Position numbers and translations under genes: made by a program. The notes beneath the pieces were generated by a model, which made no database searches, was not told where the DNA came from, and saw only the letters and a list, made by a program, of their open reading frames with translations. This document shows, in pieces, positions 46,886-57,276 of a stretch of 64,000 nt of DNA. Each line of letters begins with the position of its first letter. Position 1 is the stretch's first letter. This DNA comes from Lihuaxuella thermophila. Its GTDB lineage: Bacteria > Bacillota > Bacilli > Thermoactinomycetales > Thermoactinomycetaceae. The stretch is taken from positions 62,001 through 126,000 of the forward strand of contig NZ_FOCQ01000002.1 of NCBI RefSeq assembly GCF_900110165.1, in the 5' to 3' direction.

Positions 46886-47500
46886 TTATGCTTCTTTGGC
46901 CTGGGCCGAACTTTTCAACACCTCGTGGCAATGTCGACAGCGGGCTTCGTATTGCTCGGAAGCACCCACTTGAATCACCGGTTCATCAACGGCAGCCGGA
47001 CGCCCGTTGATAATCCGCTGCGTACGGCTGGCAGGACCGCCGCATCGGACACAGATGGCCTGTAATTTTGTGACATACTCGGCAACGGCTAAGAGGAGCG
47101 GAGTCGGCCCAAAGGGTTGTCCGCGAAAATCCTGATCGAGACCGGCACAGATGACCCGCTTTCCCTGATCGGCCAGCTTTTGACAAATCTCCACGATCTC
47201 CGGCTCAAAAAATTGCACTTCATCGATCGCCACTACATCGGTCTCCGGGGCCACACCGGCCAATATTTCAGATGCGTTGCGAACAGCCTCAGCATCAGCA
47301 ACCAAACCGTTGTGGGAGGCAATCGCTTCTCTGTGATAGCGGTCATCGATCGCCGGTTTAAATGCCTTGACACGCAACTTGGCAATTTGCGCACGCCGGA
47401 TCCGGCGGATCAACTCCTCACTTTTCCCCGAAAACATCCCCCCGCAAATGACTTCGATCCATCCTTCACGATGCACAAGAAACGTATCATTCGATCTCAA
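46886..47500 (-). CDS. tdk: Thymidine kinase
   Basis: 204 residues of the type II thymidine kinase family. Walker A is [14 protein letters not shown], the DEVQFF stretch ([13 protein letters not shown]) is Walker B, and two CxxC pairs (CVRCGG, CRHCHE) form the zinc-binding lasso. It phosphorylates thymidine with ATP for salvage. The TTG start at 47500 has AGGAAGAGAG upstream. Position between rpmE and prfA is as in Bacillus, with a 4.9-kb insert on the prfA side. Confidence 0.96.
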   Translation of the reverse strand: MRSNDTFLVHREGWIEVICGGMFSGKSEELIRRIRRAQIAKLRVKAFKPAIDDRYHREAIASHNGLVADAEAVRNASEILAGVAPETDVVAIDEVQFFEPEIVEICQKLADQGKRVICAGLDQDFRGQPFGPTPLLLAVAEYVTKLQAICVRCGGPASRTQRIINGRPAAVDEPVIQVGASEQYEARCRHCHEVLKSSAQAKEA

Positions 47501-47598
47501 CTCTCTTCCTCCCCCTCATCTGACGAATGACATTGTATCACAGTTACAGGGAAAATGGCATCGGCACAAAGTTCCAAACCCGGACCAAAGCCGCGCAC

Positions 47599-47627
47599 AA
47601 AAAAAGCCATCCGACAAGCAGATGGCC
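47599..47627 (-). terminator. Terminator after the 52-residue small gene
   Basis: On the minus strand GGCCATC and GATGGCT pair over TGCTTGTCG, followed by seven T. It lies about 30 bases beyond the small gene stop and 100 bases before tdk, so it marks the end of a transcript that is separate from rpmE. Confidence 0.85.
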
Positions 47628-47654
47628 TTCCCATACCGGAAGAAAACGGGGAAA

Positions 47655-47813
47655 TCACGATTTCGTCACAGGCCCCTTCTTCGTCCATCTTTCTCTGTTT
47701 CGTTCCCCCGCGGGACCCGGAGGTCTTGACGAAGCCACTCCGTCCGCCGGTTCAGCGGGTGCGGAAACCGGCCCCGGCAACGAGGATTTCAGCTCTTTCC
47801 TTTGATCCGGCAT
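47655..47813 (-). CDS. Small Pro/charge-rich protein of 52 residues
   Basis: A short frame with a strong ribosome site (AAGGGGGG eight bases before the ATG). It starts MPDQRKELKSSLPG and continues with proline-rich, charged sequence (VSAPAEPADGV, RPPGPAGERN) to KKGPVTKS. It has no hydrophobic segment and is probably unstructured. It has its own terminator (47599) and is separated from rpmE by another (47886), which supports a real gene. I do not recognise a family; spore-associated small proteins come to mind, but there is no evidence. Confidence 0.55.
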   Translation of the reverse strand: MPDQRKELKSSLPGPVSAPAEPADGVASSRPPGPAGERNRERWTKKGPVTKS

Positions 47814-47885
47814 GAAAAACACCCCCCTTGTTCGCTAAGTTGTTCCATTCCATCGCCTCCCATACATGACACAACCCTGAAAAAG

Positions 47886-47916
47886 AAAAAAAGACAGGCG
47901 GTTTCGCCTGCCTGTC
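47886..47916 (-). terminator. Intrinsic terminator after rpmE
   Basis: On the minus strand GACAGGC and GCCTGTC pair, with the inner GG/CC pairs around the loop, followed by seven T. It lies 25 bases past the rpmE stop. Confidence 0.92.
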
Positions 47917-47941
47917 ATATCTTATCCACAGTATAGATGGA

Positions 47942-48142
47942 TTACTTCAGATTGTATTTCTTTTTGAAGCGGTCTACACGTCCGCGGGCGGCCGCTGATT
48001 TCTGTTTACCGGTGAAGAATGGATGGCATTCGGAACAAATATCCACTCTCAGGTTTTCTACAGTCGATCCGGTTTCAAATGTATTTCCACACGCACAGGT
48101 GACAGTTGTCAATTTGTATGCCGGATGAATTCCGTTTTTCAT
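47942..48142 (-). CDS. rpmE: 50S ribosomal protein L31, zinc-binding form
   Basis: 66 residues. It has two cysteine pairs (CACGN and CSECH) that mark the zinc-binding C+ form of L31, which is the one displaced under zinc starvation by a C-minus paralogue. Begins [24 protein letters not shown] precedes the ATG. It follows the LysM-M23 gene and rho on the same strand, as in Bacillus. Confidence 0.97.
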   Translation of the reverse strand: MKNGIHPAYKLTTVTCACGNTFETGSTVENLRVDICSECHPFFTGKQKSAAARGRVDRFKKKYNLK

Positions 48143-48326
48143 CTGTTCTCACCTCTTTCTAAGCCGATGCAACTGTTTCGTTCAATACAAATCACTGAAG
48201 TATTATAGCATAAACAACCATTGGCTGCAAGGAGAGGGAGAAAGAGAGCTTTTTCTATGTTCACGCAAAATTGCGGATCCATCTTGGGTCAGTTTTGATG
48301 TAAGAGGCAAAAGATAAGAGCCAAGA

Positions 48327-49307
48327 TTATCTCAATACAGATAACGGATTGATCGCCTGACCGTTTTTTCGGACTTCAAAATGAAGGTGGTAACCCGTCG
48401 CATTTCCCGTCTGTCCCATATTCCCCAACGCCTGGCCGGTCGCCACCCTGTCCCCTTTGCTCACGCTGATCCGGCTTAAGTGTGCATAGTAGGTCACCCA
48501 GCCTCCTCCGTGGTCAACGATGACCAGATTCCCGTATGCACCCGAATAACCGGCCTTCACGACCACACCGTCAAGCGAAGCATAAATCACAGCCCTCGAC
48601 TTTTCCGCACTCCAAATGTCGATCCCTTTGTGCTGGCGGCCGTTCCTCCATCCGAAATTGCTGGTGATTTGCCCGCTCACCGGCCACTGAAATACATACG
48701 ATCCCCGGCGAATGGACGGTTGGGTCGTAAGGCGGACGGGTCTTTTCTGTTTCACAGACGGAGCCGTCGGTTTGGGTACTTCCAACTTTTGCGGGACGGC
48801 AATCAACTGGCCCACGTAAGTAATCTGAGGATCTTTGAGCGACGGATTGAGATGGAGAAGCAACTCCTTGGTGGTGTTGTATTCCTCAGCCAGACTCTCC
48901 AGCGTGTCCCCGAACTTCAACCGCACCCATTTTCGCGTCAAAGGAATATTGAGAAGCCGGCCAACCTGCAAGCGGCGCGGATCATCGATACGGTTGTACA
49001 GAGCCAGCCGGTCGTGGTGAACTCCGTAAAAGAGCCCGATTTGATATAGGGTATCACCTGTTTTTACTTCATACGTGAGTGGTTTTGTCTCTACCTTGGC
49101 GGCCAGATTCCCTTCAGCAACTGCTGATATGGGGTTGAGATACTGGTAAAACGCTTCTTGGGCAATTTGCTCCTGATTCCCATCCGGCTTGCTGTTTTGC
49201 AGCTCTTCCGCATAGACGGGATGTTTGTCAGTGCCTGTCACCCAAGAAGCGGACGCTGAGCAGATGGTGAGGGAAGAAGCCAACAACGCTTTTTTGCGAG
49301 ACATCAT
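48327..49307 (-). CDS. LysM-LysM-M23 peptidase, secreted
   Basis: 326 residues. A signal peptide (about 1-33) is followed by two LysM domains (about 78-122 YEVKTGDTLYQIG ... LLNIP, and 128-171 LKFGDTLESLA ... LIAVP), a basic proline linker and an M23 domain (about 208-326). The metal residues H227 and D230 (HKGID), H276 (YAHL) and H307/H309 (YHLHF) are present, so an active lysostaphin-type endopeptidase acting on peptidoglycan is likely. It sits between rho and rpmE. Two ATGs start it; the second is nearer the GAGGTG ribosome site. Confidence 0.9.
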   Translation of the reverse strand: MMSRKKALLASSLTICSASASWVTGTDKHPVYAEELQNSKPDGNQEQIAQEAFYQYLNPISAVAEGNLAAKVETKPLTYEVKTGDTLYQIGLFYGVHHDRLALYNRIDDPRRLQVGRLLNIPLTRKWVRLKFGDTLESLAEEYNTTKELLLHLNPSLKDPQITYVGQLIAVPQKLEVPKPTAPSVKQKRPVRLTTQPSIRRGSYVFQWPVSGQITSNFGWRNGRQHKGIDIWSAEKSRAVIYASLDGVVVKAGYSGAYGNLVIVDHGGGWVTYYAHLSRISVSKGDRVATGQALGNMGQTGNATGYHLHFEVRKNGQAINPLSVLR

Positions 49308-49398
49308 AGCACCTCACAGAAGATGAAATGTGGGGTGAGATCACCCGGTTTCATCTTATGTGCGAAAGTGCCTCCGTATGCCCCGAAAAGTTTCGAAG

Positions 49399-50673
49399 TC
49401 AGGAAACAGTGGTGGTTGGGCGGGGAGATTTCGGTTCCAGGGAAGCTAAAAACTCTTCATTCGACTTTGCGCTTTTCAATTTTTTGAGAAAAGCTTCGGT
49501 GTAATCGGAGCTGTCATTCATCGACTTGCGCAACATCCACAGCTTTTCCAGTTCCGTCTTGCTTAAGAGAAGCTCTTCGCGGCGGGTTCCGGAACGCCGG
49601 ATATCGATGGCAGGGAAAATGCGCCGTTCGGCCAGCTTTCTGTCTAAATGCAGTTCCAGATTGCCGGTGCCCTTAAACTCTTCGTAAATCACATCATCCA
49701 TGCGCGAACCCGTTTCGACCAGCGCAGTGGCCAAGATGGTCAAGCTGCCGCCTTCCTCAATATTGCGCGCCGCCCCGAAAAAGCGCTTGGGACGATGAAG
49801 GGCAGCAGGATCGATTCCCCCGGACAAAGTCCTGCCGCTCGGAGGAATGACCAGATTGTAGGCACGAGCGAGGCGGGTGATGCTGTCAAGGAGAATGACG
49901 ACATCTTTTTTGTGTTCCACCAGCCGCTGGGCCCTTTCCAACACGAGTTCGGCCACTTTGATATGATTTTCCGGCAGCTCGTCAAAGGTGGAGCTGACCA
50001 CTTCAGCGTTGACCGAGCGCTGCATGTCCGTCACTTCTTCAGGACGCTCATCGATCAGCAAAACAAACAATTCGATTTGCGGATAGTTTTGGGTGATACT
50101 GTTGGCGATCTCTTTCAAGAGCATCGTTTTTCCCGCTTTGGGCTGTGCCACGATCAATCCCCGCTGGCCCAGTCCCACGGGGGCAATGAGATCCATCACG
50201 CGGGTAGAAAGCTTATCCGGGGACGTCTCCAGAATCAAGCGCTTCTCCGGATACAGAGGCGTAAGCGCAGCAAAGTGCAATCGCTCGGCCGCTACATTGG
50301 GGTCCTCCCCATTGACCGCTTCCACATGCAATAAGCCGAAGTAACGCTCATTCTCTTTGGGAGGCCTTACTTTTCCGGATACCAGATCACCGGAGCGAAG
50401 GTCAAACCGGCGGATCTGCGAAGCGGAGATATAGATATCCTCAGAGGACGGCAAAAAATTGATAGGCCTTAAAAATCCGTATCCTTCAGGGAGAACATCG
50501 AGAACGCCTTCCATAAACATTAAACCGTCCCGTTCCGCTTTCGCCTTGAGGATGGCAAAAATCAACTCTTTCTTTTTCATCTGGCTATAATAAGAGATCT
50601 GATATTCTTTCGCCAGTTTATACAGATCGGTCAATCTTAGATTCTCCAGATCGCTCAGTGTGAGCTCTTCCAT
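49399..50673 (-). CDS. rho: Transcription termination factor Rho
   Basis: 424 residues. The N-terminal RNA-binding domain (about 50-115, [17 protein letters not shown] and [11 protein letters not shown]) is followed by the ATPase core with Walker [11 protein letters not shown] and the Q- and R-loop regions [16 protein letters not shown] and [12 protein letters not shown]. It terminates transcription and unwinds RNA. In Bacillus it lies between glpX-type genes and rpmE, as here. A start ATG at 50673 has GGTGATGG upstream. Confidence 0.97.
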   Translation of the reverse strand: MEELTLSDLENLRLTDLYKLAKEYQISYYSQMKKKELIFAILKAKAERDGLMFMEGVLDVLPEGYGFLRPINFLPSSEDIYISASQIRRFDLRSGDLVSGKVRPPKENERYFGLLHVEAVNGEDPNVAAERLHFAALTPLYPEKRLILETSPDKLSTRVMDLIAPVGLGQRGLIVAQPKAGKTMLLKEIANSITQNYPQIELFVLLIDERPEEVTDMQRSVNAEVVSSTFDELPENHIKVAELVLERAQRLVEHKKDVVILLDSITRLARAYNLVIPPSGRTLSGGIDPAALHRPKRFFGAARNIEEGGSLTILATALVETGSRMDDVIYEEFKGTGNLELHLDRKLAERRIFPAIDIRRSGTRREELLLSKTELEKLWMLRKSMNDSSDYTEAFLKKLKSAKSNEEFLASLEPKSPRPTTTVS

Positions 50674-50734
50674 GGTCCATCACCACACTATCAAATTTTC
50701 CCCTCCCTTCCCGCAAGCAGTTGAGAGGGACTAC

Positions 50735-51697
50735 CTATAAAACCAGATTCGGCTTCTTTTCCAGCCGGTGGGTTCCGTCCATAAAGCGGACCGTTCCCGT
50801 TTTGGCGCGCATGACGACCGAGTGCGTCGTGGCCAGGTTGCCTTGATAGCGCACTCCGCGCAGGAGCTCACCGTCAGTCACACCCGTCGCCGCAAAAATG
50901 GCGTCATCCCCTTTGACGAGATCATCCATGCGCAGAACCCGTTTGGGATCTTGGATCCCCATCTGAACACACCGTTGATATTGTTCTTCATTTTCAGGAA
51001 GCAGGCGGCCCTGGATTTCCCCACCCAAACATTTTAGTGCAACCGCTGCCAATACTCCTTCCGGAGCTCCTCCTGAACCAAATAAAATATCGACTCCGGT
51101 GTCGGGAAATCCGGTATGGATCGCGGCGGCGACATCCCCGTCCGGAATGAGTTTGATCCGGGCCCCTGCCTTGCGGATTTCCTCGATCAGTTTCGCATGG
51201 CGCGGCCGGTCGAGTACCACGGCCACCAGATCCTCCATATCCTTCCCTTGGGCACGGGCGACTGCTTTTAAATTATCCTCCACCGGAGCGTCGATGTCCA
51301 CCTGTCCGACCGCTTTTGGACCGACGGCGATCTTATCCATGTACATATCCGGCGCATGGAGCAGTCCTCCCCGGTCAGAGACGGCCACGACTGAAAGGGC
51401 ATTCCACAGGCCTTTTGCCACAATGTTGGTCCCTTCAAGCGGGTCGACGGCCACATCCACTTCAGGGAGATATCCCAGGCCCAGGCGCTCCCCGATATAA
51501 AGCATGGGAGCTTCATCCATCTCACCTTCGCCGATGACGACCGTTCCCCTCATCGGAATGGTATCAAACACTTTTCTCATCGCGGAGGTGGCCGCTTCAT
51601 CCGCTTCGTCTTTTTTTCCAAAGCCCATCCAGCGGGCGGCCGCAATCGCTGCCGCTTCGGTGACACGTACCAGTTCCATGGTTAAACTTCTTTCCAC
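50735..51697 (-). CDS. glpX: Class II fructose-1,6-bisphosphatase
   Basis: 320 residues from GTG 51697 ([17 protein letters not shown]), with GGGAG nine bases upstream; an upstream ATG at 51706 would abut the ribosome site. It is the GlpX enzyme that removes the 1-phosphate in gluconeogenesis. Metal-binding signatures are [33 protein letters not shown] and [31 protein letters not shown] lies later. It lies between rho and murA2, in the usual Bacillus order. Confidence 0.96.
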   Translation of the reverse strand: MERSLTMELVRVTEAAAIAAARWMGFGKKDEADEAATSAMRKVFDTIPMRGTVVIGEGEMDEAPMLYIGERLGLGYLPEVDVAVDPLEGTNIVAKGLWNALSVVAVSDRGGLLHAPDMYMDKIAVGPKAVGQVDIDAPVEDNLKAVARAQGKDMEDLVAVVLDRPRHAKLIEEIRKAGARIKLIPDGDVAAAIHTGFPDTGVDILFGSGGAPEGVLAAVALKCLGGEIQGRLLPENEEQYQRCVQMGIQDPKRVLRMDDLVKGDDAIFAATGVTDGELLRGVRYQGNLATTHSVVMRAKTGTVRFMDGTHRLEKKPNLVL

Positions 51698-51827
51698 GTC
51701 ATTCATCTCCCTTTCTGTTCTCCAGCCATTCCGTATAAGTATGTCATTTCTCCACAAATAGAGTAACATATTTTTCGCTTATGTTATACTCTTAACCTGG
51801 GAATCGCCGGGAAAGAAAGGGAAAAAG

Positions 51828-53075
51828 CTATTCCCGCCAGATTTCGGCGCCCAAACCGTTCAGCTTCTCTTCCAGCCGCTCATAACCCCGACGGATTTTC
51901 TCAACTCCTGTAATACGGGTCACACCATCGGCGATCAGCCCGGCGATGATCAGAGACGCTCCGCCCCGCAGATCGAAGGCGTGAACCTGAGTCCCCGCAA
52001 GAGGTGTAACTCCTCTCACGATGGCCGTACGGCCCTCCGTCTGAATTTTGGCACCCATTTTTTCCAATTGGCCGACATGATCAAAACGGGAGGAATAAAT
52101 GCTATCAGTGATGAGGCTGGTACCGTGAGCTTGGGTCAAGAGGGAGGTGAAAGGTTGTTGAAGATCGGTTGGGAACCCGGGATAAGGCAAGGTTCGGATA
52201 TCGACAGAGGCATAAGAATCTCGTCCGGACACCGTAATCGATTCTTCCTCTTCTTCGATCTGAACACCCATTTCTCTCAGTTTAGCAGAAACGGACTCCA
52301 GATGTTTCGGAATCACCTGTTCGATCCTTACTTGGCCTCTCGTAGCAGCAGCAGCGATCATATAGGTACCGGCTTCAATGCGGTCGGGAATGATCGAATG
52401 ACGGCATCCGTGCAGCCGGCGCCCCCCACGGATGCGAATCACATCCGTCCCGGCACCCTTGATCTGTGCTCCCATGCTGGAAAGCAGAGTAGCTACGTCT
52501 ATGACCTCCGGCTCTTTGGCCGCATTTTCAATCACGGTGATCCCTTCCGCACAAACGGCCGCCAGCATCAAGTTAATCGTGGCTCCCACGCTGACAACAT
52601 CCAGGTAGATGCGGGCTCCTTTCAGACCGGGGGCCTCTATATGTACCACACCGTCTTTGAGGTTCACTTTTGCACCCAGCGCTTCAAACCCCTTGATATG
52701 CTGGTCAATCGGGCGCAGGCCCAGCTTGCACCCGCCCGGCAAGCCAATGGTCACCTCATGAAATTTGCCCAAAAGTGCCCCCATGAGATAATAAGAGGCG
52801 CGAAGTTCACCGACTCTGGGGTCCAGCACCGGTTGAAGTTGAAGAGTAGAGGGATCGATCTGCAATTCTTTACCAGTTGACGCAACCTTGACTCCCAACT
52901 TTTGCAAAATCTCTATGTAAACGGCGATGTCGCCGATTTCAGGGATGTTTTCCAATACAGTCGGCGAATCAGGAAGAAGTGCAGCCGGAATCATCGCTAA
53001 TGCGCTGTTTTTGGCTCCGCTGATCCTCACATTTCCGTATAATGGCCTGCCGCCTTTGATCACCAGTTTCTCCAT
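51828..53075 (-). CDS. murAB: UDP-N-acetylglucosamine 1-carboxyvinyltransferase (second copy)
   Basis: 415 residues from ATG 53075, with AGAGAGGG upstream; a long frame to 53246 extends through the gap. It has [13 protein letters not shown] and the catalytic Cys116 in [15 protein letters not shown]. It is the second murA of Bacillales (murAB/murZ), which can back up murAA; the placement between glpX and the transaldolase is as in Bacillus. It is 18 residues shorter than the first copy because it lacks the acidic tail. Confidence 0.95.
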   Translation of the reverse strand: MEKLVIKGGRPLYGNVRISGAKNSALAMIPAALLPDSPTVLENIPEIGDIAVYIEILQKLGVKVASTGKELQIDPSTLQLQPVLDPRVGELRASYYLMGALLGKFHEVTIGLPGGCKLGLRPIDQHIKGFEALGAKVNLKDGVVHIEAPGLKGARIYLDVVSVGATINLMLAAVCAEGITVIENAAKEPEVIDVATLLSSMGAQIKGAGTDVIRIRGGRRLHGCRHSIIPDRIEAGTYMIAAAATRGQVRIEQVIPKHLESVSAKLREMGVQIEEEEESITVSGRDSYASVDIRTLPYPGFPTDLQQPFTSLLTQAHGTSLITDSIYSSRFDHVGQLEKMGAKIQTEGRTAIVRGVTPLAGTQVHAFDLRGGASLIIAGLIADGVTRITGVEKIRRGYERLEEKLNGLGAEIWRE

Positions 53076-53339
53076 CCCCAACCCTCTCTCTGGTACATCT
53101 AAAATGAATCCGGCGGGAGGTTGAACCACCTGCCGCCAGACTTTTTTGTGCATGTCTATGTCTTTGGTCCCAGTCGGATCACCCATGATGAGAAAGTCTT
53201 TTACCCAACTGTGCCGGTGCTCTTTCTGTCGGCCGCCGGGAAACAAAAACGGTCCGGCGCGGCTCCAACCAATTTCGTTTATCGCCTGTCCCCGATAACC
53301 GGCTTACGGATTCAACAGGACCTGTACACCGCTTCTGTC
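53076..53339 (-). other. Gap upstream of murA2 with one hairpin
   Basis: No gene recognised. The only clear structure is an imperfect hairpin at 53112-53137 (GGCGGCAGGT and ACCTCCCGCC in the minus-strand sense, one mismatch), without a U-tract. It could be a weak fsa terminator. Confidence 0.35.
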
Positions 53340-53987
53340 TTATGAATGTTTCGCTTGTTTCCAGTCAGCTTCAAACTTCTCAATGCCCTGGTCGGTGAGC
53401 GGATGACGAACCAGTTGTTCCAACACCTTATACGGCAGCGTGGCGATGTCCGCTCCCGCCAGCGCGGCGTCGGTTACATGGACCGGATGGCGGATGCTGG
53501 CCGCGATTATCTCCGTTTCGATTCCGTGGATACGGAAAATTTCCGAAACCTGGTGAATCAGCTGGGTTCCGTCATGGCTGATGTCATCCAGCCGCCCGAC
53601 AAACGGGCTGACGAACGTGGCACCTGCCCGGGCCGCCAACAGAGCCTGATTGGCTGAAAAAATAAGCGTGACATTGGTTTGAATTCCTTTTTTGGAGAAA
53701 TGATGAACCGCTTTTAATCCCTCCGCTGTCATCGGCACTTTGATGGTGACATTGGGGGAAAGAGATGCCAGCCTTTCTCCTTCTTCAATCATGCCAAGGG
53801 CATCCCTGCTCAGCACTTCGGCACTCACCGGGCAGTCGACAATCGATAAGATCTCTTGCAAAACTTCTTCAAACACGCGGCCGGATTTGGCCACTAAACT
53901 GGGGTTGGTCGTCACTCCGGACAAGATGCCCCACTCATGGACTTGGCGAATTTCATCAACAATGGCTGTATCGAGAAAAAATTTCAT
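53340..53987 (-). CDS. fsa: Transaldolase-like fructose-6-phosphate aldolase
   Basis: 215 residues, the small form of the transaldolase family (TalC/MipB/FSA). It begins [15 protein letters not shown], has [11 protein letters not shown], the Schiff-base lysine in [28 protein letters not shown] and [12 protein letters not shown]. Family members either transfer dihydroxyacetone (transaldolase) or cleave fructose-6-phosphate. AAGGAGG precedes the ATG. It lies between murA2 and fba, as in Bacillus (ywjH). Confidence 0.92.
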   Translation of the reverse strand: MKFFLDTAIVDEIRQVHEWGILSGVTTNPSLVAKSGRVFEEVLQEILSIVDCPVSAEVLSRDALGMIEEGERLASLSPNVTIKVPMTAEGLKAVHHFSKKGIQTNVTLIFSANQALLAARAGATFVSPFVGRLDDISHDGTQLIHQVSEIFRIHGIETEIIAASIRHPVHVTDAALAGADIATLPYKVLEQLVRHPLTDQGIEKFEADWKQAKHS

Positions 53988-54043
53988 TTCACCATTCCTC
54001 CTTTGGGTTCAGGCGGCAGGCAATGATGGGACCCGTCCAAGTC

Positions 54044-54898
54044 TTAAGCTTTGCCGCTGCTTCCAAACAGTCGCATTTTTGCTTTGACCGTTTCCTTGAT
54101 CGCTTCCCGGGCCGGTCCGAGATATTTGCGCGGATCGATCATATCCGGATTGTTTTCCAGAAGTTCGCGCACAACGCGGGTGCTCGCAACCTGGTTTTCA
54201 GTGTTCACATTGATTTTTCCCACACCCAGGGAAATCGACTTTTTGATCGATTCATCCGGCACTCCGGAGCCTCCGTGCAACACAATCGGAACCCCGATGT
54301 TTTGGCTCACTTTTTCAATGATGTCGTACCGGATTTTCGGCTCCCCTTTGTACATTCCGTGAGCGGTACCCACTGCGATCGCCAGGGCGTCCACCTGGGT
54401 TTCCTCCCAGAACCGGATGGCTTCTTCCGGATTCGCCAGGGTGGCGTCTTCCTCTGAGACATCCAAATCATCTTCCACACCGCCGATGGTACCCAGCTCT
54501 CCCTCTACGGATACCCCTACCGCGTGAGCCGCTTCGACAACTTTTTTGGTCAAGCGGATGTTTTCTTCCAGCGGATAATGCGAACCGTCAAACATGACGG
54601 AAGAAAAACCGGCACGGATACATTTCATAACTATTTCAAAGCTGCTGCCGTGATCGAGATGCAGAGCAATCGGCAGACCGGATTCTTCAGCTGCCACTCT
54701 GGCCAGTGCAACGACATTATTCAAACCCATGTATCGGATGGCACCCTCACTGGCACCAAAGATCAGCGGGGAGCGTTCTTCTTTTCCGGCTTCTGTAATC
54801 GCTTGAACATATTCCAGGTTATTCATATTAAACTGTCCAACGGCAAACCCTTCTTTTTTGGCTTGCGGCAAAAAATAGTTCATGGAAACAAGTGGCAT
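54044..54898 (-). CDS. fba: Class II fructose-bisphosphate aldolase
   Basis: 284 residues from ATG 54898, with AGGAGGCC upstream. Zinc-ligand motifs are LDHGSSFEIVMKCI with the first His, VGTAHGMYKG and VLHGGSGVPDESI; NVNTENQVA follows. It cleaves fructose-1,6-bisphosphate in glycolysis and works in reverse in gluconeogenesis together with glpX. Order spo0F-fba-fsa-murA2-glpX-rho is as in Bacillus. Confidence 0.97.
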   Translation of the reverse strand: MPLVSMNYFLPQAKKEGFAVGQFNMNNLEYVQAITEAGKEERSPLIFGASEGAIRYMGLNNVVALARVAAEESGLPIALHLDHGSSFEIVMKCIRAGFSSVMFDGSHYPLEENIRLTKKVVEAAHAVGVSVEGELGTIGGVEDDLDVSEEDATLANPEEAIRFWEETQVDALAIAVGTAHGMYKGEPKIRYDIIEKVSQNIGVPIVLHGGSGVPDESIKKSISLGVGKINVNTENQVASTRVVRELLENNPDMIDPRKYLGPAREAIKETVKAKMRLFGSSGKA

Positions 54899-54943
54899 AT
54901 GGAGGCCTCCTTTAATCTGTTGAAGGGGTTTATTCATTTTGTC

Positions 54944-54952
54944 ATTATATCA
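54944..54952 (-). promoter_or_regulatory. Extended -10 promoter upstream of fba
   Basis: On the minus strand TGATATAAT fits an extended -10 element (TGnTATAAT). It lies about 50 bases before the fba ATG. No good -35 box is present, which is usual for extended -10 promoters. Confidence 0.5.
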
Positions 54953-55161
54953 CTCAAGGTATGAGTTTGGTAGTTGAACGGAAGCCGGATAAACCCAAAA
55001 TTAAAACGGTTTTCATATTTTCCCGGATGCTTTGACACAGAATGTTCCCCGCTGGATCCGGTGCAGCGGTCTCCCGGTTCCACCCTCTTATATATTCCTC
55101 CAATGCTGCGCGTACATGCCCGCCAATGACCAATCCCGGCATTTCCTGGTGATACTGCCAG

Positions 55162-55500
55162 ACACGACGGATCGGAGGGAGCGACTCTGCCGCTGCATCG
55201 GAGCGGAAACGGAAGACAAATGCCGAAGCGGCACTCATCCCAAGATATGACAAGCTGATATTTTGAGAAAACCGGTTGTGCAGGATTTGTTCCTGTGTTT
55301 GTGCATCCGGGTCGGCCGGCCCTGTTGGCCTCCGTGTTCTTGGGTTTGGCGAAGAAGCAATAAGCCGGCCGCTCCGGTCCCACACTTGGGGTGCGGATCA
55401 AACCTGCTGCCGCTCAAACACGTGATCCGCTTCCTCCCTTCGTTTGGGGAGCCTCCGCCGGGTACGTTTCGCCCCATCATGGCCTCCCTGCACGAGTTGA
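55162..55500 (+). repeat. Dispersed repeat locus E (M2 followed by M1)
   Basis: In the gap between spo0F and fba, a diverged M2 (55162-55241) is followed by an M1 (55289-55500). M1 begins CCTGTGTTTGTGCATCCGGG and ends CCTCCCTGCACGAG. Its hairpin arms are GCGGATCA (55393-55400) and TGATCCGC (55423-55430), the same sequence as in locus C. The order M2 then M1 is the reverse of locus C, so the modules can move or duplicate separately. Confidence 0.8.
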
Positions 55501-55831
55501 CCTTTCATCGCTAGTTTCCCGTTCATTCGGGGCTGTATATCTACACGGGGATTTCCCGCCGCTGCCCATCGCTGAAAACAAAAAACACAGCCGATCGGCC
55601 TTTGGGTGCCACGCAATTGCCGGAAGAACGGGCAACCAAAAGCGGCTGTTCAAGTACACGGGCGATGAATAAGCAGGACGGACCAGGTCCGGTTTCCATC
55701 AAAAGAGATACCGACTGTCTCCATGTTTTTTCGAGACGTTTATCATCCGGGAATGGATGGTCCCGAACGGGACATCGGCCCGGCTGGTGCACACGGACAC
55801 ACCCACCACCGTTTGTGACTGATATCCGTTT
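55501..55831. other. Unexplained intergenic sequence next to repeat E
   Basis: These 331 bases before the spo0F stop hold no gene I can support. Frames of about 80 residues exist on both strands but have no ribosome site that fits and no recognisable motif. No terminator for spo0F is clear. Confidence 0.4.
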
Positions 55832-56197
55832 TTAAGATGCCAGTTGTCTCATCACTTCCGACCGGAGCTCTTCAATGTCAAACGGTTTGGTAAAATGGGT
55901 TAAAGCACCGAGCCTGCTGGCTTCAGCAACCATATCCAGTTCCCCGTAAGCCGTCATCATGATCACTTTTACTGTTGAATCAATTTGCCTCAGCCGTCTC
56001 AAGAGCTCCAGTCCATCCATCCCCGGCATTTTCATATCCAGCAAAATAAGATCCGGCCTTTCCGATCGAATAATTTCCAAAGCTTGTCTGCCGTTGGATG
56101 CCTGAAAAATATGCAGATTCTCCTTGGAAAATACTTCTTTCAACAGCAGCCGGATTCCATATTGATCATCAACCACCAAAATCTTCTTCAGTGACAT
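55832..56197 (-). CDS. spo0F: Sporulation phosphorelay protein Spo0F
   Basis: 121 residues from ATG 56197, with AGAGGTGG upstream. A single CheY-like receiver domain, with D10/D11 (VVDDQYGIR), the phospho-acceptor D54 ([11 protein letters not shown]), T82 (MTAYGE) and K104 (FTKPFD) at the same residue numbers as in B. subtilis Spo0F. It relays phosphate from sensor kinases to Spo0B and so to Spo0A. It lies upstream of fba as in Bacillus, but repeat E and unexplained DNA intervene. ywjG and pyrG, its usual upstream neighbours, are absent. Confidence 0.94.
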   Translation of the reverse strand: MSLKKILVVDDQYGIRLLLKEVFSKENLHIFQASNGRQALEIIRSERPDLILLDMKMPGMDGLELLRRLRQIDSTVKVIMMTAYGELDMVAEASRLGALTHFTKPFDIEELRSEVMRQLAS

Positions 56198-56445
56198 CGG
56201 TGCAGACCACCTCTCTTGCTCCCGGGAAATATCTATGTAAATCGTATGAAAAAGCACCATTTGCTGACTATATTTTCGTGTCCGTCCCGCTTTTTCCTGC
56301 TATGGCCATACAAAATTTGATCTTGTGGGATGATCGCGTTATCAGGGTATATTCCGAAATGCGCAATGATCACAGAGACCCAATGAAAGCAAATGGACCG
56401 GAAAACAATTTAAATATTGGGATAAAATCAACCAGGCAAAAAGAG

Positions 56446-57069
56446 TTAATGACCTGACCCCACCTTCCCGAACAAACTGGCAACATCCACAAAATCACCA
56501 ATGCAGGGGCTGTTCGTTTTATTGAGATACCTTCTGTCATTTTCGATCAGTTTATAAATCTCAAAGGTAGCCAACGCATCGTCAAGCGCCCGGTGATGTT
56601 TCCCTTTCGCCTTGTACCCGTACTCATGGAGAGCTTTGATCAGTCCCGTTTGGTTGCGGTCACCATAAAAATTTTTATACTCAATGGACAGATCCGCTTC
56701 CCGGCCCTTAAAAGGATAAGGAACTCCCCAATATTCACAAGATTTTCTGAGCACATACATATCCATGTTTCCCCAGGTGACCACGCGCGCGTTTCCGCTT
56801 TGATCAAACGTTTTTAAGATTTCGACCAGTTCGGTGAAGGAAATGCCCTGATCCACATCGGCCTGGGTGATATTCAAAAATGCCTTGCATCTCTCCGTTA
56901 AAATCGGGTTGATCACCGGCTTTACGTAAGAACTGAATGTTTGTTGCACTTCAAGGCCGGATACACAAACCATTCCCACTTCAATAATTTCCGGGACAAA
57001 ACTCTTGTCTCTTCTCTCCGTTTCCGGCATTGTAAATTCAAAATCAATAAAAAGATGATGATCAGCCAT
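56446..57069 (-). CDS. KapD-like DEDDh 3-prime-5-prime exonuclease
   Basis: 207 residues from ATG 57069, with GGATGGAG upstream. DEDDh signatures are LFIDFEFTMPE at the start, TWGNMDMYVLRKSCEYWG in the middle and HHRALDDALATFEIYKL with the H-x4-D at the end. It resembles KapD of Bacillus (a sporulation-inhibitor KinA-pathway factor) and the ERI-1/exonuclease group. The substrate could be RNA or DNA ends. It stands alone on the minus strand, about 250 bases upstream of spo0F. Confidence 0.82.
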   Translation of the reverse strand: MADHHLFIDFEFTMPETERRDKSFVPEIIEVGMVCVSGLEVQQTFSSYVKPVINPILTERCKAFLNITQADVDQGISFTELVEILKTFDQSGNARVVTWGNMDMYVLRKSCEYWGVPYPFKGREADLSIEYKNFYGDRNQTGLIKALHEYGYKAKGKHHRALDDALATFEIYKLIENDRRYLNKTNSPCIGDFVDVASLFGKVGSGH

Positions 57070-57276
57070 TGGCAGCTCCATCCTTTGCTTCAACGGAATT
57101 CTATTTCTACTATACCAAGAAATCGCAAAAAAGGGTGACTGAAAAACGACTGTCCGGCTCTATTTACGCCAATGCGTGATGAAAAATGTCCGCTCCTTCA
57201 CCCCCGTCTCTTTCGGCATCCGAAGGAAAAATGTGATAAAATCTGAATAGAACAAAAAGCGAGGGGGTTCTTTCTT

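Noticed and set aside
55541-55792. Minus-strand frame of 83 codons upstream of repeat E
   Set aside because: No ribosome site, no recognisable motif and cysteine/arginine-rich composition typical of a chance frame.
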